Positions 42,386 to 52,830 of a stretch of DNA of 64,000 bases are shown here, in pieces; position 1 is the first letter of the stretch; each line of letters begins with the position of its first letter. This DNA is from a virus, in IMG/VR virus record IMGVR_UViG_3300036766_002181, positions 62,001 to 126,000 of that record. One strand, 5' to 3'. The notes below the pieces were generated by a model that was not told the DNA's origin, ran no database searches, and saw only the letters and a list, made by a program, of their open reading frames with translations. Position numbers and translations under genes: made by a program.

Positions 42386-43620
42386 TATGGCGCCTGTAGA
42401 TCTACGTCGGGCGGGCCATAGGAATCTGCTATGTCCTGCTGCATTTCATTCCAGGCATCAACTGCCTGTTCCTTGGTTACTTCATCTACAAATTCATTAC
42501 GATTAGAGCTATCAGGGGCTCCGTCATAACAGTTGCCACAACTAATTGTATATCCCCAATAGGATCCATCATAAAGCGTTGGCAAATCTCCACAATCATG
42601 GCATGGAAGAACACCTGGAAGATCCTTGCCTTCTACTTTTCCGCCAGCAAGATCTCTAGGGCCCTCTTCCAAAGCGGGTCTTCTTCCAAATTTATTTGAA
42701 CTTTTATGTCTTCTTTTTTGTTCGTCATAGTCAAAAATAGAACCCAGATCAAAATCATCCTCGCCACAATTTGGACACTTTATGTTTCTCTCATCATCTC
42801 CTATACCAAATCGAGAACCGCAACCATTGCAGCGTATGCGCACCTTTCTAACATCTTCCTTCAGACCTTCTTCTAAAACATCAATATCTGTGCCATGACA
42901 CTTCGGACAGGTAGGATTCATTGAATTTGTACTAAACTTTCTGCCGCATTCCATACATTCAACCCTTACTTTGTGATTATCTTTTCGGGGCTTCTCGGCA
43001 TGTTCGCCTACCGTACCAACAAGAGATCTTTTTGCCACGTTGTTCCTTTTTTCCGTATGCCATGGTTCATAGGCAGAGGGTATTTCCATCCAGGTTGATC
43101 CATCATGGGCACTTGCAAATACTTGGGCAATTTTCTTTTGGATTGGAAACTCATCCAAGACTTTTCTAACCTCTTTGCTATCCTTAACATAGAGATCAGA
43201 TTCAAAATGATGCATTGTCGCATCAATTCCTAAAAGCTCCTGATAAAGACTAGAATGTCCCATTTCTTCATTAACGGGGGCCGGTCTATAGAGGGGTTCT
43301 AATTTGTTTCTTAGCCATTCATAGGGATCGCCTGATCTTGCCTTCTGGATTTCATGGGGCATTTCATCACTATAATAATCAGTTAATACAGACACTAGCT
43401 CTTGAGAAAGGTTGTCTGTTTCTCCTTTAACAAAGGCTTCGAGTTCCTGATCCTCTACAGGATCAAGATCCAATCTTACCTCTTGCTTTTTTACGTAGGG
43501 CCGGAAGCCAAGTTTTTGTGCAACTTTCCTACCAAAAGAAGATTCTTTTAATACAATAGAAGAAACAATTTCTTTCAAATGCCTCTCTGTGAGTTTTGTC
43601 TTAATTGCCATGATTGCCAT
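42385..43620 (-). CDS. Triple zinc-ribbon protein with Lar-like end
   Basis: 411 residues from ATG 43620 with AGAGG 6 bases upstream. Three zinc ribbons: CMECG/CPKCH (about 222-240), CNGCG/CPNCG (about 263-285) and CHDCG/CGNC (about 342-363). The last with VTKEQAVDAWNEM looks like the Lar restriction-alleviation family. The N-terminal 200 residues are helical. DNA or RNA binding is likely; an anti-restriction role is a guess from the Lar-like end only. It is co-transcribed with the tail sheath genes. Confidence 0.6.
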   Translation of the reverse strand: MAIMAIKTKLTERHLKEIVSSIVLKESSFGRKVAQKLGFRPYVKKQEVRLDLDPVEDQELEAFVKGETDNLSQELVSVLTDYYSDEMPHEIQKARSGDPYEWLRNKLEPLYRPAPVNEEMGHSSLYQELLGIDATMHHFESDLYVKDSKEVRKVLDEFPIQKKIAQVFASAHDGSTWMEIPSAYEPWHTEKRNNVAKRSLVGTVGEHAEKPRKDNHKVRVECMECGRKFSTNSMNPTCPKCHGTDIDVLEEGLKEDVRKVRIRCNGCGSRFGIGDDERNIKCPNCGEDDFDLGSIFDYDEQKRRHKSSNKFGRRPALEEGPRDLAGGKVEGKDLPGVLPCHDCGDLPTLYDGSYWGYTISCGNCYDGAPDSSNRNEFVDEVTKEQAVDAWNEMQQDIADSYGPPDVDLQAP

Positions 43621-43645
43621 GATTGCCTCTTAAAACTCCCCTTGA

Positions 43646-46624
43646 TTACACTTGGTTTGTAACCACAAAGTCAATGCTCACCGTTTCAAGCGTCTTGCTA
43701 GGCGTAATAAATATGGATCCTCTTATAATCCTGTTTTCTAAGTCTGCCTGAGTGGTCGTTGTTGTATCGATCTTAACCAAGAATCTTTCAACTCCCTTTT
43801 GATCCTGTATGGCCTTTAAAATTGGGGTTGTAAGCTGGGCAAATCTTGCAAGGGTTTCTTCACGACCCTGCTCAAAGAGCATTCTATAACCAACGGCCTT
43901 AACCTTGCGTCTAATGTCAATTAGAAGCCTTCGAACGTTAACTCTATCAAGAGAGCTTTCAGTTTGAAGAAGTGTCTTTTGTCCCCAAACCACAACTCCT
44001 TCTGAACCTGCAAAAGAAACAAGTGGATTAATGTTTGCATCCTGAAGAGTGTCCATGTTTTCTTTAGACAGTCTAACGGCTGCCGATTCTACTGTGTCTA
44101 GAGAGCCTCTGGTAAATCCAGCAGGAGCAAACCATGGATGGGCTACTGCATCATTCTTTGCAAAGGCACCAAGAACGGCGACTGAGGGTGGCACCACTCT
44201 GGTTCTTCCTGTAAAACTATCTCTAAGAACAACATCTGGGAAATAGGCAGCACCAAAAGAGCTGTTAATTCCACGGGCTGTATGTTGGTTGGAGGTGTTC
44301 TTAACGCTCAAAATCTGATTACTTGAAGAAATTGGCAAATTCTGAATATCATACTGTGGAACATCCATAATAAAGACAGAATCAAATCTGTTTTCATTAA
44401 CAAGAAGCGCCCTATCAGTGATTACTGTATGGCGAATTCCTGGAACTGCCATCATTTGAATGTCAATTTCTGTAACATCCTCAAAGATATCCAATGCCTT
44501 ATTAAAAGCAGCAACCGTTGGTCCGTCAGTAAGGCCACGATCTGCATAGGTCATTTCTTCTGTCACGGCCAAGTCTGTCATGTTGACGGCATCTCTGTCG
44601 AAAACATTTGTTCCATCAAATCCGCCATGCAAGAAGAAGGAGAACTTGGCAACATTGCGTGTTGCGGCATCAGTCAAATCATTTACAGAAAGGGCTCTAG
44701 TGTCGCTGTCCACTGTAACATTACCATCTCTTACATAAATCCACTCATCCATTTTTTGTGTATTTGGTTTATCAAAGGCATTAATTGCAATTTGTATATT
44801 TCCCAGGGAGAACTTATTATGATTAAATCTATCAGCATCAAGAATGCCATTCTCGGCAGAATCGGCAACTCCCTGGTTATTGCTTAAGACCATATTCATA
44901 AAGTCTGTATGGAAATTTGGATAATACTTGTTAAACGACAGGATGTTGGTATCCTGGGCCGTGCTTAGGTTTGGCTCTGCAACGCTGGTCTTTTCTTCAA
45001 ATTGAATGCCCCAATAAAGAGCCTTATCAACAACTCTATTTGGCGTTGAGCCTCTGGTAATTCTTTCTCTAAGAGGAACAGGCAATTGAACAATATTAAA
45101 GAAGGGATCAGAAACAGAAAGATAATCACCATCATCAAAACTGTTAAATGGAGCCGACCCAGAAGTTACAAGGTGTGGAACCCCACGGAAACCAAATGGA
45201 ACTGCGGCAGGAGAAAGTTCGCCATCAGAAACCTTGTTGGCCATTTCAACTCTCATATATCTTGAATTGTTTTCAAAATTGCCTTCGGTAATAAGCTTTT
45301 GTGAGCCAATTGCTGCATCAAAATTAAAGAAGGTTTTTGTATCTCCAACAATTCGAGCAACATATTGCGGAGAATCAGGATTTAGACTTAATCCTCTCCA
45401 TGCCTCAACTGCAACAGGAGCCTTGTCATTGTCGTTAAAATCTCTTACAAGGAGATCAAACTTGCCATAAGGCTCTGCATCTGTGCCTGGGATAATATTC
45501 TCAATTGAGAACTTAAGTCTAGAGTTTGGTTCCTTGCCATCTGAAAGGGCAGAAATCTTAAACAGATTTTCTTCCTGGCCACCAAATTTCTGTGAAACCA
45601 CATAAACAGATTCGGCAGTACGATATCTGTCTTCAAAATTTTCAAAACTTGGGATCGTGGTTGAGCCCGAGTTTCTAGTTGGCGAAGCTGACGTTAATAG
45701 GAAAACAACGTCTTCAGTTTCGAGTGCTCCCGAGACTGCGCCTACACCAAAATCCTCTAAAACAACACCTGAGCCTGTTGGCGTGGCTAGGGCTGGGTGA
45801 ATTTTATAATCAGCATATAGGAGGTGGCCTGCCTGCTCGACCTTATAAGGATCTGTATTAAGCACCTTGGTAAGATAGTTTGGTGCCGTTGGGTCAAAGG
45901 AGGCTGTAATAACATTTGGAAAGGCTGGATCAGGATTGCTGTGTCCATTTAGAAGCACAACAAATTCTTGACGCCCGTTGGCTATGTTTAGAGAGCCTGT
46001 AAGGCTCCCTGAAGCCGTTGAAGAAGTGCCTGTGGCATCTGGTGCATTGTCTGCCACTCTGCTGCTAGAGAGGGTTGCATACACTCCTGAAGCTGCAAAA
46101 ACAATACCACGAACAACCGGAACTCCTTCTATTGGTAGGCCAGCATCGGAAAAAATTGTTGAGGAACCTGTTTGCTTCATATAGCAACCAAGGACAAAGG
46201 TTCTGCCTTCATCTCCTTCGCCAGGAACGGTTACATATTGATTATCATCAAGACCACCACCAGGAGCCTGTGGAAGAACCGCACCGACAACAAAGCCGCC
46301 AAAAACAACACGGCCAGAGTTGTCACCAGCATCTTCTCTTGCCTTGCCTGAACCGGCACCAAGAACCCTAAGAAAGGTTAATGCCTGTGAATTTCTTAGC
46401 CATTCGATGGCTGCCATGGGAGCAGCAGCCTGATCATCTGTCGATGTACCAAAATCTACCACGAAGTCTGAATCCGTTGGAAGGGTTACAGGAACGAAGG
46501 CTGGTCCCTTTTGAGAAGTGCCTATAACTCCAGCCGGAATACCGGCAGGACGAATTGAAGTTGGACCAGTTCTATTGATTACCCTTGTCGTAACTCCTGC
46601 GCTCTTGTATGTTATTTGTGACAT
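43646..46624 (-). CDS. Tail sheath protein, copy 1
   Basis: 992 residues, much larger than T4 gp18 (659). N-terminal GPTSIRPAGIPAGVIGTSQKGPAFVPVT (about 19-46) and the C-terminal conserved sheath region: HPWFAPAGFTRGSLDTVESAAV (about 838), VSFAGSEGVVVWGQKTLL, then VRRLLIDIRRKV and the final IDFVV strand. A middle insert (about 150-700) forms extra outward domains. AGGAAG lies 6 bases from the ATG. It polymerises around the tube and contracts. Confidence 0.92.
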   Translation of the reverse strand: MSQITYKSAGVTTRVINRTGPTSIRPAGIPAGVIGTSQKGPAFVPVTLPTDSDFVVDFGTSTDDQAAAPMAAIEWLRNSQALTFLRVLGAGSGKAREDAGDNSGRVVFGGFVVGAVLPQAPGGGLDDNQYVTVPGEGDEGRTFVLGCYMKQTGSSTIFSDAGLPIEGVPVVRGIVFAASGVYATLSSSRVADNAPDATGTSSTASGSLTGSLNIANGRQEFVVLLNGHSNPDPAFPNVITASFDPTAPNYLTKVLNTDPYKVEQAGHLLYADYKIHPALATPTGSGVVLEDFGVGAVSGALETEDVVFLLTSASPTRNSGSTTIPSFENFEDRYRTAESVYVVSQKFGGQEENLFKISALSDGKEPNSRLKFSIENIIPGTDAEPYGKFDLLVRDFNDNDKAPVAVEAWRGLSLNPDSPQYVARIVGDTKTFFNFDAAIGSQKLITEGNFENNSRYMRVEMANKVSDGELSPAAVPFGFRGVPHLVTSGSAPFNSFDDGDYLSVSDPFFNIVQLPVPLRERITRGSTPNRVVDKALYWGIQFEEKTSVAEPNLSTAQDTNILSFNKYYPNFHTDFMNMVLSNNQGVADSAENGILDADRFNHNKFSLGNIQIAINAFDKPNTQKMDEWIYVRDGNVTVDSDTRALSVNDLTDAATRNVAKFSFFLHGGFDGTNVFDRDAVNMTDLAVTEEMTYADRGLTDGPTVAAFNKALDIFEDVTEIDIQMMAVPGIRHTVITDRALLVNENRFDSVFIMDVPQYDIQNLPISSSNQILSVKNTSNQHTARGINSSFGAAYFPDVVLRDSFTGRTRVVPPSVAVLGAFAKNDAVAHPWFAPAGFTRGSLDTVESAAVRLSKENMDTLQDANINPLVSFAGSEGVVVWGQKTLLQTESSLDRVNVRRLLIDIRRKVKAVGYRMLFEQGREETLARFAQLTTPILKAIQDQKGVERFLVKIDTTTTTQADLENRIIRGSIFITPSKTLETVSIDFVVTNQV

Positions 46625-46676
46625 TATTTCTTCCTATGTATCTATTTCTTTTCTATAACTATTGGTTTTATTCTTT

Positions 46677-49600
46677 TTATACGAAACTGGTCCCGGACCT
46701 AGTTATGACAAAATTCATATCAATAAATTCTACTGATCTAACCGGCTTTAAAACAATTCGACAATTGATTTTATGAGCATTGATATCTGCATCAGAATTG
46801 TTCGAACTATCGCAGATAATCTTAAAAGTCTGGATTCCTTGTCTAATTTGAACGCTTGTCATTACTGAATTAATTTGATTTTTTAATTGATCCCTCAAGT
46901 CAGGAGTAATGTTTTCCCAAATTAGGCGATTTCCAATATCGATAACCTGGCGCTTAAGATCATTAAGCATTCTTACAACGTTTACGCTACCAAGAGCAGA
47001 CTCTTGCTGCTCTAAAGTATTTTGTGAAAATATGACATAACCTTCTCTTGGGAATTTAACAATTGGGTTGATATGAGCCGAGAAAAGTCTATTTCTTTCT
47101 GGCTGGGTGATTCTCGTGGTTGTTCTTTTAACAAAATCAAGAGCAGCTCTGTTAAACCCTGCGGGTGCAAACCAGGGATAGGCAACCCTATCGTTGAAGG
47201 CAAGAGCAGATACGGCTGCCACAGAAGCAGGAGCGGTTACTCTTCTTCCATTTGCCTCGTCGTCCATAACAATTTCTGGGAAATAAGAAGCCACGAATTC
47301 ATTATCAATTGCCCTGCCTTCAAGGGCATTTGCAGTTTTCTGTGGATCTGGAAAAATTCCAGTTTCTCCATCAAAAACTCTTTCGCCTGCGGCGTTATAG
47401 TTTGGAACATCCATTACATATAATGCCAGACCATAATCTCTAACCTTGTCGGCATAAAAATCGGTTACAAGTGGATCTCTCTGTCCCGGCACAGCAACCA
47501 CATTAACATTAGATGCCATTGCATCTGTAATAATCTTGGCCGATTCTCTATATGAGGCAACCGTATTATTGGCTATTCCTACTCCGTTTTGATTAAAATC
47601 AAATCCGGGAGAAATAAATGAGCCGTTAACATTTCCTAGAGTACCATCTGTTCTGTCTTCTGTTGAAGAGGCTCTATCGTCATAGGTGGCAGCATGCTTG
47701 TCAAGAATGTTTGCCCCATCAAACCCGCCTTGAAGAACCAGAGTAAATTTAGCAAATTGTGAAAATGCATTAAAGGTAGCAGCAGTTGCTCCCTTGTTAA
47801 CAAGAGTGGCAAAGGTAATCCTGTTGGTTGCATCGTCTGCATCTGTAATCATATAGTTTGTTACGTCAGGAATACCGTTTCTTATATAGGCAGCTTCCTT
47901 AATGTGCGCTTCAGCAGAAGAGGTTAAATCATTTAAACTGGTATTACCAAATGCAACCTTGGCCAGGGTAAACTTGTGATTGTGGAATCTATCCTGATTC
48001 ATAGAACTCGTTACGACAGCATCAAGCTCAGAAATTCCATTAAATTGAGTGTAGGCTGCAATAAGAGCATTTGGCTCTGTTACAGGATTTGGGTTTAGAA
48101 CATCCTTAATTCTTTCTAGTTTAACGCCCCAGAAGAATCTTCCGTCAACAATTTCAAAGTTGCCAGGAGCACCTTCTAGCTTACCAGCCTCTGTGGATAC
48201 TGCTCCACGGGTAATCTTAAATCTAAATGGAATTGGTGGTACAACGGCGGCCAACAACTCTGCATCTGCACCCGAAGTGCCAAGATTTGCATGCAATCTT
48301 TTGATATCTGCGAAATCAGCAAGAGAGCCAGATCGATCAAGCAATCTAGAGTTTGTGCTTAAAACTTCATAGCCTCTAAAGCCAAATGGAAGCGATTCGG
48401 CTGGAATCAATTTGCGCTCGACTTCATCTGAGGCAACAACCCGAACAACCTTTGATATGTTTGCATATCGGCCAGAAACGATAAGTCTACGGTCCTGCTC
48501 GTCTTCTGCATCAAAGTTATAAAAGGCTTTTCTGTCGCCAATCTTATGACAAATATAGTTTTCTGATTCAGGATCAAGATTCACATTATTAAATTGTTCA
48601 AGTATACTAATGTTCGTATCTGTATCCTCAAAGTCTCTTACAAGAACCGTAAATGTGCCAAACTTATATCTTGGATTTGAGGACTTCTTAATATCAGAGA
48701 TAGAAATCTTAAATTTCTTATTTGGAAAAGCCCCATCATCACGGGCTTCGAAATGGAAAAGATTGTGCTCGGTAATGCCAAAGGGCTGAGAAATAATTGA
48801 AGGAGTCTTTGCCTGTTTATATCTTGTATCAAATCTTCCAAAGGCATTTAAGAAAGGAAGACCCGTATCTCCTGAAAGATCGCTGGTCTGTGCAGAGCCA
48901 GAAGCAATAACAACATCTCCGCTGCTTGTTCCTACGCTTGCAACGGCGTCATCTACGGCGAAGTTTGCATAAACAACGTGCTTATATGTGCTAAATTGTT
49001 CTGGATCGGTGTTAAGTACCTTGGCAAAATAATCATCATTTGAAGGATCAAGAGAGGCGGTTACAATTCTAATTCCAGGATTTCCTTCATCGGCGGCAAA
49101 GCTTGCACCCAAGGAACAAGAAATAACAATCTTAAACTTTTTGGTTGTACTGTTTGCGGTCGCAGCATCATCTGCACCAATGGCCCAGGATTCATCATGA
49201 TCAAGAACCTGAATTCTTGTATCATTGGCCGTAAAGATAACGCCTCTTACAAGACGAGCATCTGAGCCAGAAAGACTGGTATTATGTGAAAATCCTGCCT
49301 GTCCAAAAGATTCACTCACTGAAATCTCGTGTCTTGCCACAAGAAACTGAACGGCACCATGAATTGGCTCTGAAGCCAAGGAGGCACTAACCTTAAAGCC
49401 GGCATTTACAACCGTTCCCTGTGTTCTTGTTGTTTCTATATCATCGGCGGTTGTGTTGCCACCAGCCCCCAAAACACGCACGAAAGTAAGGGCAGACCTA
49501 CTGTTGAGATGTTCGATTACAGCATAGGGAGCAGCAAATCTTGGGTTTAAATTGCCAAATCTTGTTTTAAAATCAGGAAAGGAACCAACCGTAACCGGAA

Positions 49601-49727
49601 CGAAGGCAGGGCCTCTTTCTGAGGCCCCTATGATACCCGCAGGAATACCAACTGGCTCTTGAACTTCGGCACTTAAGTCAACTTCTGTAGAAAAAAAGCC
49701 TGGAAATTTAAACACTTGACTCGTCAT
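46677..49727 (-). CDS. Tail sheath protein, copy 2
   Basis: 1016 residues and similar throughout to the copy downstream: VPVTVGSFPDFKTRFGNLNPRFAAPYAV at the start, YPWFAPAGFNRAALDFVKRTTTRI, IVKFPREGYVIFSQNTLEQQESAL and VNVVRMLNDLKRQVID at the end. Middle parts differ in sequence but follow the same order. The two may form a mixed sheath, or serve different zones (cap or contraction end). SD-like AGAGGT lies 9 bases before the ATG. Confidence 0.92.
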   Translation of the reverse strand: MTSQVFKFPGFFSTEVDLSAEVQEPVGIPAGIIGASERGPAFVPVTVGSFPDFKTRFGNLNPRFAAPYAVIEHLNSRSALTFVRVLGAGGNTTADDIETTRTQGTVVNAGFKVSASLASEPIHGAVQFLVARHEISVSESFGQAGFSHNTSLSGSDARLVRGVIFTANDTRIQVLDHDESWAIGADDAATANSTTKKFKIVISCSLGASFAADEGNPGIRIVTASLDPSNDDYFAKVLNTDPEQFSTYKHVVYANFAVDDAVASVGTSSGDVVIASGSAQTSDLSGDTGLPFLNAFGRFDTRYKQAKTPSIISQPFGITEHNLFHFEARDDGAFPNKKFKISISDIKKSSNPRYKFGTFTVLVRDFEDTDTNISILEQFNNVNLDPESENYICHKIGDRKAFYNFDAEDEQDRRLIVSGRYANISKVVRVVASDEVERKLIPAESLPFGFRGYEVLSTNSRLLDRSGSLADFADIKRLHANLGTSGADAELLAAVVPPIPFRFKITRGAVSTEAGKLEGAPGNFEIVDGRFFWGVKLERIKDVLNPNPVTEPNALIAAYTQFNGISELDAVVTSSMNQDRFHNHKFTLAKVAFGNTSLNDLTSSAEAHIKEAAYIRNGIPDVTNYMITDADDATNRITFATLVNKGATAATFNAFSQFAKFTLVLQGGFDGANILDKHAATYDDRASSTEDRTDGTLGNVNGSFISPGFDFNQNGVGIANNTVASYRESAKIITDAMASNVNVVAVPGQRDPLVTDFYADKVRDYGLALYVMDVPNYNAAGERVFDGETGIFPDPQKTANALEGRAIDNEFVASYFPEIVMDDEANGRRVTAPASVAAVSALAFNDRVAYPWFAPAGFNRAALDFVKRTTTRITQPERNRLFSAHINPIVKFPREGYVIFSQNTLEQQESALGSVNVVRMLNDLKRQVIDIGNRLIWENITPDLRDQLKNQINSVMTSVQIRQGIQTFKIICDSSNNSDADINAHKINCRIVLKPVRSVEFIDMNFVITRSGTSFV

Positions 49728-49829
49728 TATTTATTAACCTCTTTTAAAGATAAAATTAGATTATTGCTAATTCTTAAATAGGTTCCCAAATATTGAAATT
49801 CGTGTTATTTCTTTTTGTATTCTTTATAT

Positions 49830-51035
49830 TTAAGGAGTTTTTAAAAACTCATCCAGGGTTTCTTGGTCTGAGGCATAAAACACCGTTTCTCCCTTTTTTT
49901 GGTTTGATTCTAAGATAGAAACTGTCTTTTTAATAAGCCTGCCTGTCCTTGGATCCAATATCTCTTTGTGAGAGGCATATCTCTGAAGAGTGGTAGAAGT
50001 TTGCCTTCCTTCTTCTGCCTGATCAATATCATTTAAAACATATTTGTCTTTATTTTCTAGGGCCTCATTTTTTTCAAGATGCGATTTTGGTATAATGTCA
50101 GCCGTTGGAAAAGTATCAAAAACCACGACAGGAGATAACACCTCTCTGCGAATTGGAACCATTCCTGTTTCTGGATTCGGGGCCAGAATAAAACCCTTAA
50201 TTGTTACCTCAAAGGTGTATCTCAAAATCCTGGAATCCTCAGAAAAGTCATCAAGATTATCAGAACCAGAAAAACTGTCCCCAACATAGGCCATAAACCA
50301 ATAACCCTTATCAGTGGTCAATTTATATCCCCTAACCTGCGGCAAGAATGAGCCAACAAGGGTTTCAATTAGATAATTCATGTGTTGGGTATAGCTGGTC
50401 CAAAAAACAACCTCATAGGTTGTTGTAAAGAATTGAGGTTGTGGAATTGTTATAATTTCCCACATATTGTTTCCTAGCCTTGGGCTTAAAAGACCACCAG
50501 AGGCAATCTCTGGATCTCTTCCTGCCTCGCCCTGATTGGCTCTCAGGGAGGATCTCCGTGAATTGTCCATATTCTTTAAGGCCAATTTATTGATAAAGTT
50601 TTGATAATCTAGATCCTGCTCCTTTGTAATTCTTCTTTTTATTCTTAATGTGCCAGTAAATTGGTTTATTCCTCGGCCATTAATATCCTCTGAAGTTTGG
50701 GTAAATGATTTTCGTCTAATTGATATGGCAGGAAGCATTATCTGCTTATTCCTATCTCTTGGCGGGCGAAGACGCTTGGCCACGGCAAAACGTTCCCCTG
50801 TGGCGAATATAACAAATGGCTTTTTTATGGCTATTTTCTTATTTGCCGAGGCAATATTTTTTGCTGAAAATCCTATGTCCTTGTCAAACAGATTAAAAAG
50901 AGCAACATCTGCATCTTCGATTCCGGCCGGTGCGATGGCAAAGTCTGTTACAGGAGAATCTCCCTCATATCCCGAATCTAGGTGTGGTTCTGGATTTCTG
51001 GGATCCCTCTCTATCGTCTGTCTGGTTGTGGCCAT
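49830..51035 (-). CDS. Putative tail completion / sheath-terminator protein
   Basis: 401 residues. A basic N-terminal third (KRLRPPRDRNKQIM) is followed by MWEIITIPQPQFFTTTYEVVFWTSYTQHMNYLIETLVGSFLPQ (about 192-234) and GYKLTTDKGYWFMAYVGDSF. The position directly before sheath genes matches T4 gp15 (tail terminator) or gp3, but homology is not obvious, so the role is inferred from gene order. Confidence 0.5.
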   Translation of the reverse strand: MATTRQTIERDPRNPEPHLDSGYEGDSPVTDFAIAPAGIEDADVALFNLFDKDIGFSAKNIASANKKIAIKKPFVIFATGERFAVAKRLRPPRDRNKQIMLPAISIRRKSFTQTSEDINGRGINQFTGTLRIKRRITKEQDLDYQNFINKLALKNMDNSRRSSLRANQGEAGRDPEIASGGLLSPRLGNNMWEIITIPQPQFFTTTYEVVFWTSYTQHMNYLIETLVGSFLPQVRGYKLTTDKGYWFMAYVGDSFSGSDNLDDFSEDSRILRYTFEVTIKGFILAPNPETGMVPIRREVLSPVVVFDTFPTADIIPKSHLEKNEALENKDKYVLNDIDQAEEGRQTSTTLQRYASHKEILDPRTGRLIKKTVSILESNQKKGETVFYASDQETLDEFLKTP

Positions 51036-51054
51036 TTATTAATAAATAGAGATA

Positions 51055-52830
51055 TTAACCGTTATAGTGTAATTGATAAACTTCACGAGAAAGACCATAA
51101 TCAAGCAAAACAACCCTGCCGTCTGCTGTCTTGCCCCAGTGTTCTATGGTCCTTAGATCTCCATTGAGCAGTCCTGTGTCTTCCATGAGATACAAAATAC
51201 TTTGAAAGAATTTATTGTGAATTCTACGAGGATGTTTGGCGAACTCTTCTCTGCCGCCTAGCCTATCTGGAAACTTTGTTACATAAAACAAATCTGCAAC
51301 ATCCTGCTCAAAATCCAGTCCTGTTAATTTTTGGAATTCATTATAATCTGTTATTGGTCTAACAATTTCAGAAACTAACCACTGAAACTTTGGATCATAA
51401 TCGTAAATCTTGGCAACAACCGGCTTTGTTTTGGGATTGGTAAAAACATCTACTTCTGTTTCGTTTTGGGCCAGGCCTCTTGCTCCCTTTGCCCACTTTA
51501 AAACGCTTTTATTATCAACAAGATAAACTCTTCTGGCACTTCCACTGTTAAGAAAGGTTCCGTGTCTTTTAAGATAAAGTTCTTGTACCTCTTCTTTTGA
51601 GAAATGCACAGCATCTCCTGCCGACTGTAAATTTTTAAACCTTTGCAAATCAAGAAATTTCTTTTCCAAAAGAAAAGAACCATAGGCTTCTCTTAGGCCT
51701 TTTGGAAGCCGGGCAGATTCTTCTACTGTCTGTTTACCATTGTTATTTATTCTCCGTCTTAGCTCTTCGTTGCCACCTTCAACGGCAATGCCATAATCCA
51801 ATACAACCAATCTTCCATCTGCCGTTTTACCCCAATGTCCGATATAGGTAAGTTCCGAAGCGTATATACCAACATCTGTAATGAAACTAACAATCTTTTT
51901 TAAAAAAGAATTGTCTTTATATCTGTTGAGCACGCGGCCGAGGCTCTCTTGTTGCCAACAGACGGCATTAAATTCTTCAAAAGGAATTCCTGTTAAAATT
52001 TCAAAGTCCCGGTCGCTTGTTAATTCTTTTACCAACTCAGAAACAAGCCATCTAGGACGTTCAAAGTTTGTATCATAATCAAAAATCCTCGTTACAAGAT
52101 CTTTTGTTTTTGGATTTGTAAACACGTCTAGCTCGGCCTGGTTTTGTCTTAATCCAAACTTGTTATAGGCAAACTTTAAAACCTTGTTGTTTGAAAGCAT
52201 ATAGGTTTCCCTTGAAGAGCCCTGACCAAGATATGCCTCTTTTGGAACTCTATGTGCCAAATAGTATTGTTGATCCTCCCAATTTATTATTTTCTTAAAC
52301 TCATTAAAATCAAAGAATTTTTTCCCTTCATTTATAACAACGGGAAAATAAACCTCTCTTAGTGAGAGCACCTCTTGCTGTGTCACCGTCGCAATTGGCT
52401 CATTAAAACCTTTTGTGTTATAATGATATGGCGCAAGCTGTTGCCCTGTAAGAACATGGGCAAAGTCATTATTTTTGTCTCTATTTGGTTCGTCTCCTGA
52501 ATAAAGATTTGGTGTAGACATAAGCTTACTATAGGCAGCATAGACAGCCTTGTGAAGCTTCTCGCTGGTCAGGGATTGGGTTGTATAGGTTGCCATGCTC
52601 CCAAGCTCTTCCATGACGCCCAGACGAAGCTCGTTCATAACAACCTTTCTAAGATCCAAGCCAAGTCTTTTTGCTATATTCTCTACAAACTCTTCTGTTA
52701 TCGTTTTTGGATTAAGGGGGCGGATTCCTGGATTTGCCAGTCCCATGCCAAGATCATCTCGATTGGTAGCCTGCATGTCTTGCTCTAAATAGATCAATAG
52801 TTGGCCCAAATTATTCATTATAGAATCCAT
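51055..52830 (-). CDS. Tandem kinase-like protein
   Basis: About 591 residues from ATG 52830. After a helical N-terminus come two kinase-fold units. First: LGQGSSRETYMLSNNKVLKFA, then YIGHWGKTADGRLVVLDYG. Second: LNSGSARRVYLVDNKSVLKWA, then NGDLRTIEHWGKTADGRVVLLDYG. Gly loop, ATP-Lys and an LDYG (DFG-like) motif are present in both. The HRD-equivalent Asp is kept only in the second (GDL); the first has SEL there. So the first is probably a pseudokinase. It sits between neck-like and tail genes; a virion-borne role is possible. Confidence 0.7.
   Translation of the reverse strand: MDSIMNNLGQLLIYLEQDMQATNRDDLGMGLANPGIRPLNPKTITEEFVENIAKRLGLDLRKVVMNELRLGVMEELGSMATYTTQSLTSEKLHKAVYAAYSKLMSTPNLYSGDEPNRDKNNDFAHVLTGQQLAPYHYNTKGFNEPIATVTQQEVLSLREVYFPVVINEGKKFFDFNEFKKIINWEDQQYYLAHRVPKEAYLGQGSSRETYMLSNNKVLKFAYNKFGLRQNQAELDVFTNPKTKDLVTRIFDYDTNFERPRWLVSELVKELTSDRDFEILTGIPFEEFNAVCWQQESLGRVLNRYKDNSFLKKIVSFITDVGIYASELTYIGHWGKTADGRLVVLDYGIAVEGGNEELRRRINNNGKQTVEESARLPKGLREAYGSFLLEKKFLDLQRFKNLQSAGDAVHFSKEEVQELYLKRHGTFLNSGSARRVYLVDNKSVLKWAKGARGLAQNETEVDVFTNPKTKPVVAKIYDYDPKFQWLVSEIVRPITDYNEFQKLTGLDFEQDVADLFYVTKFPDRLGGREEFAKHPRRIHNKFFQSILYLMEDTGLLNGDLRTIEHWGKTADGRVVLLDYGLSREVYQLHYNG

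Noticed and set aside
47073-47423. Plus-strand ORF inside the second sheath gene
   Set aside because: Its product has no regular composition and the minus-strand sheath frame is clearly conserved.
49838-49853. GAGTTTTTAAAAACTC palindrome as terminator
   Set aside because: It has no loop and no U-run and overlaps the last codons of 49830-51035.
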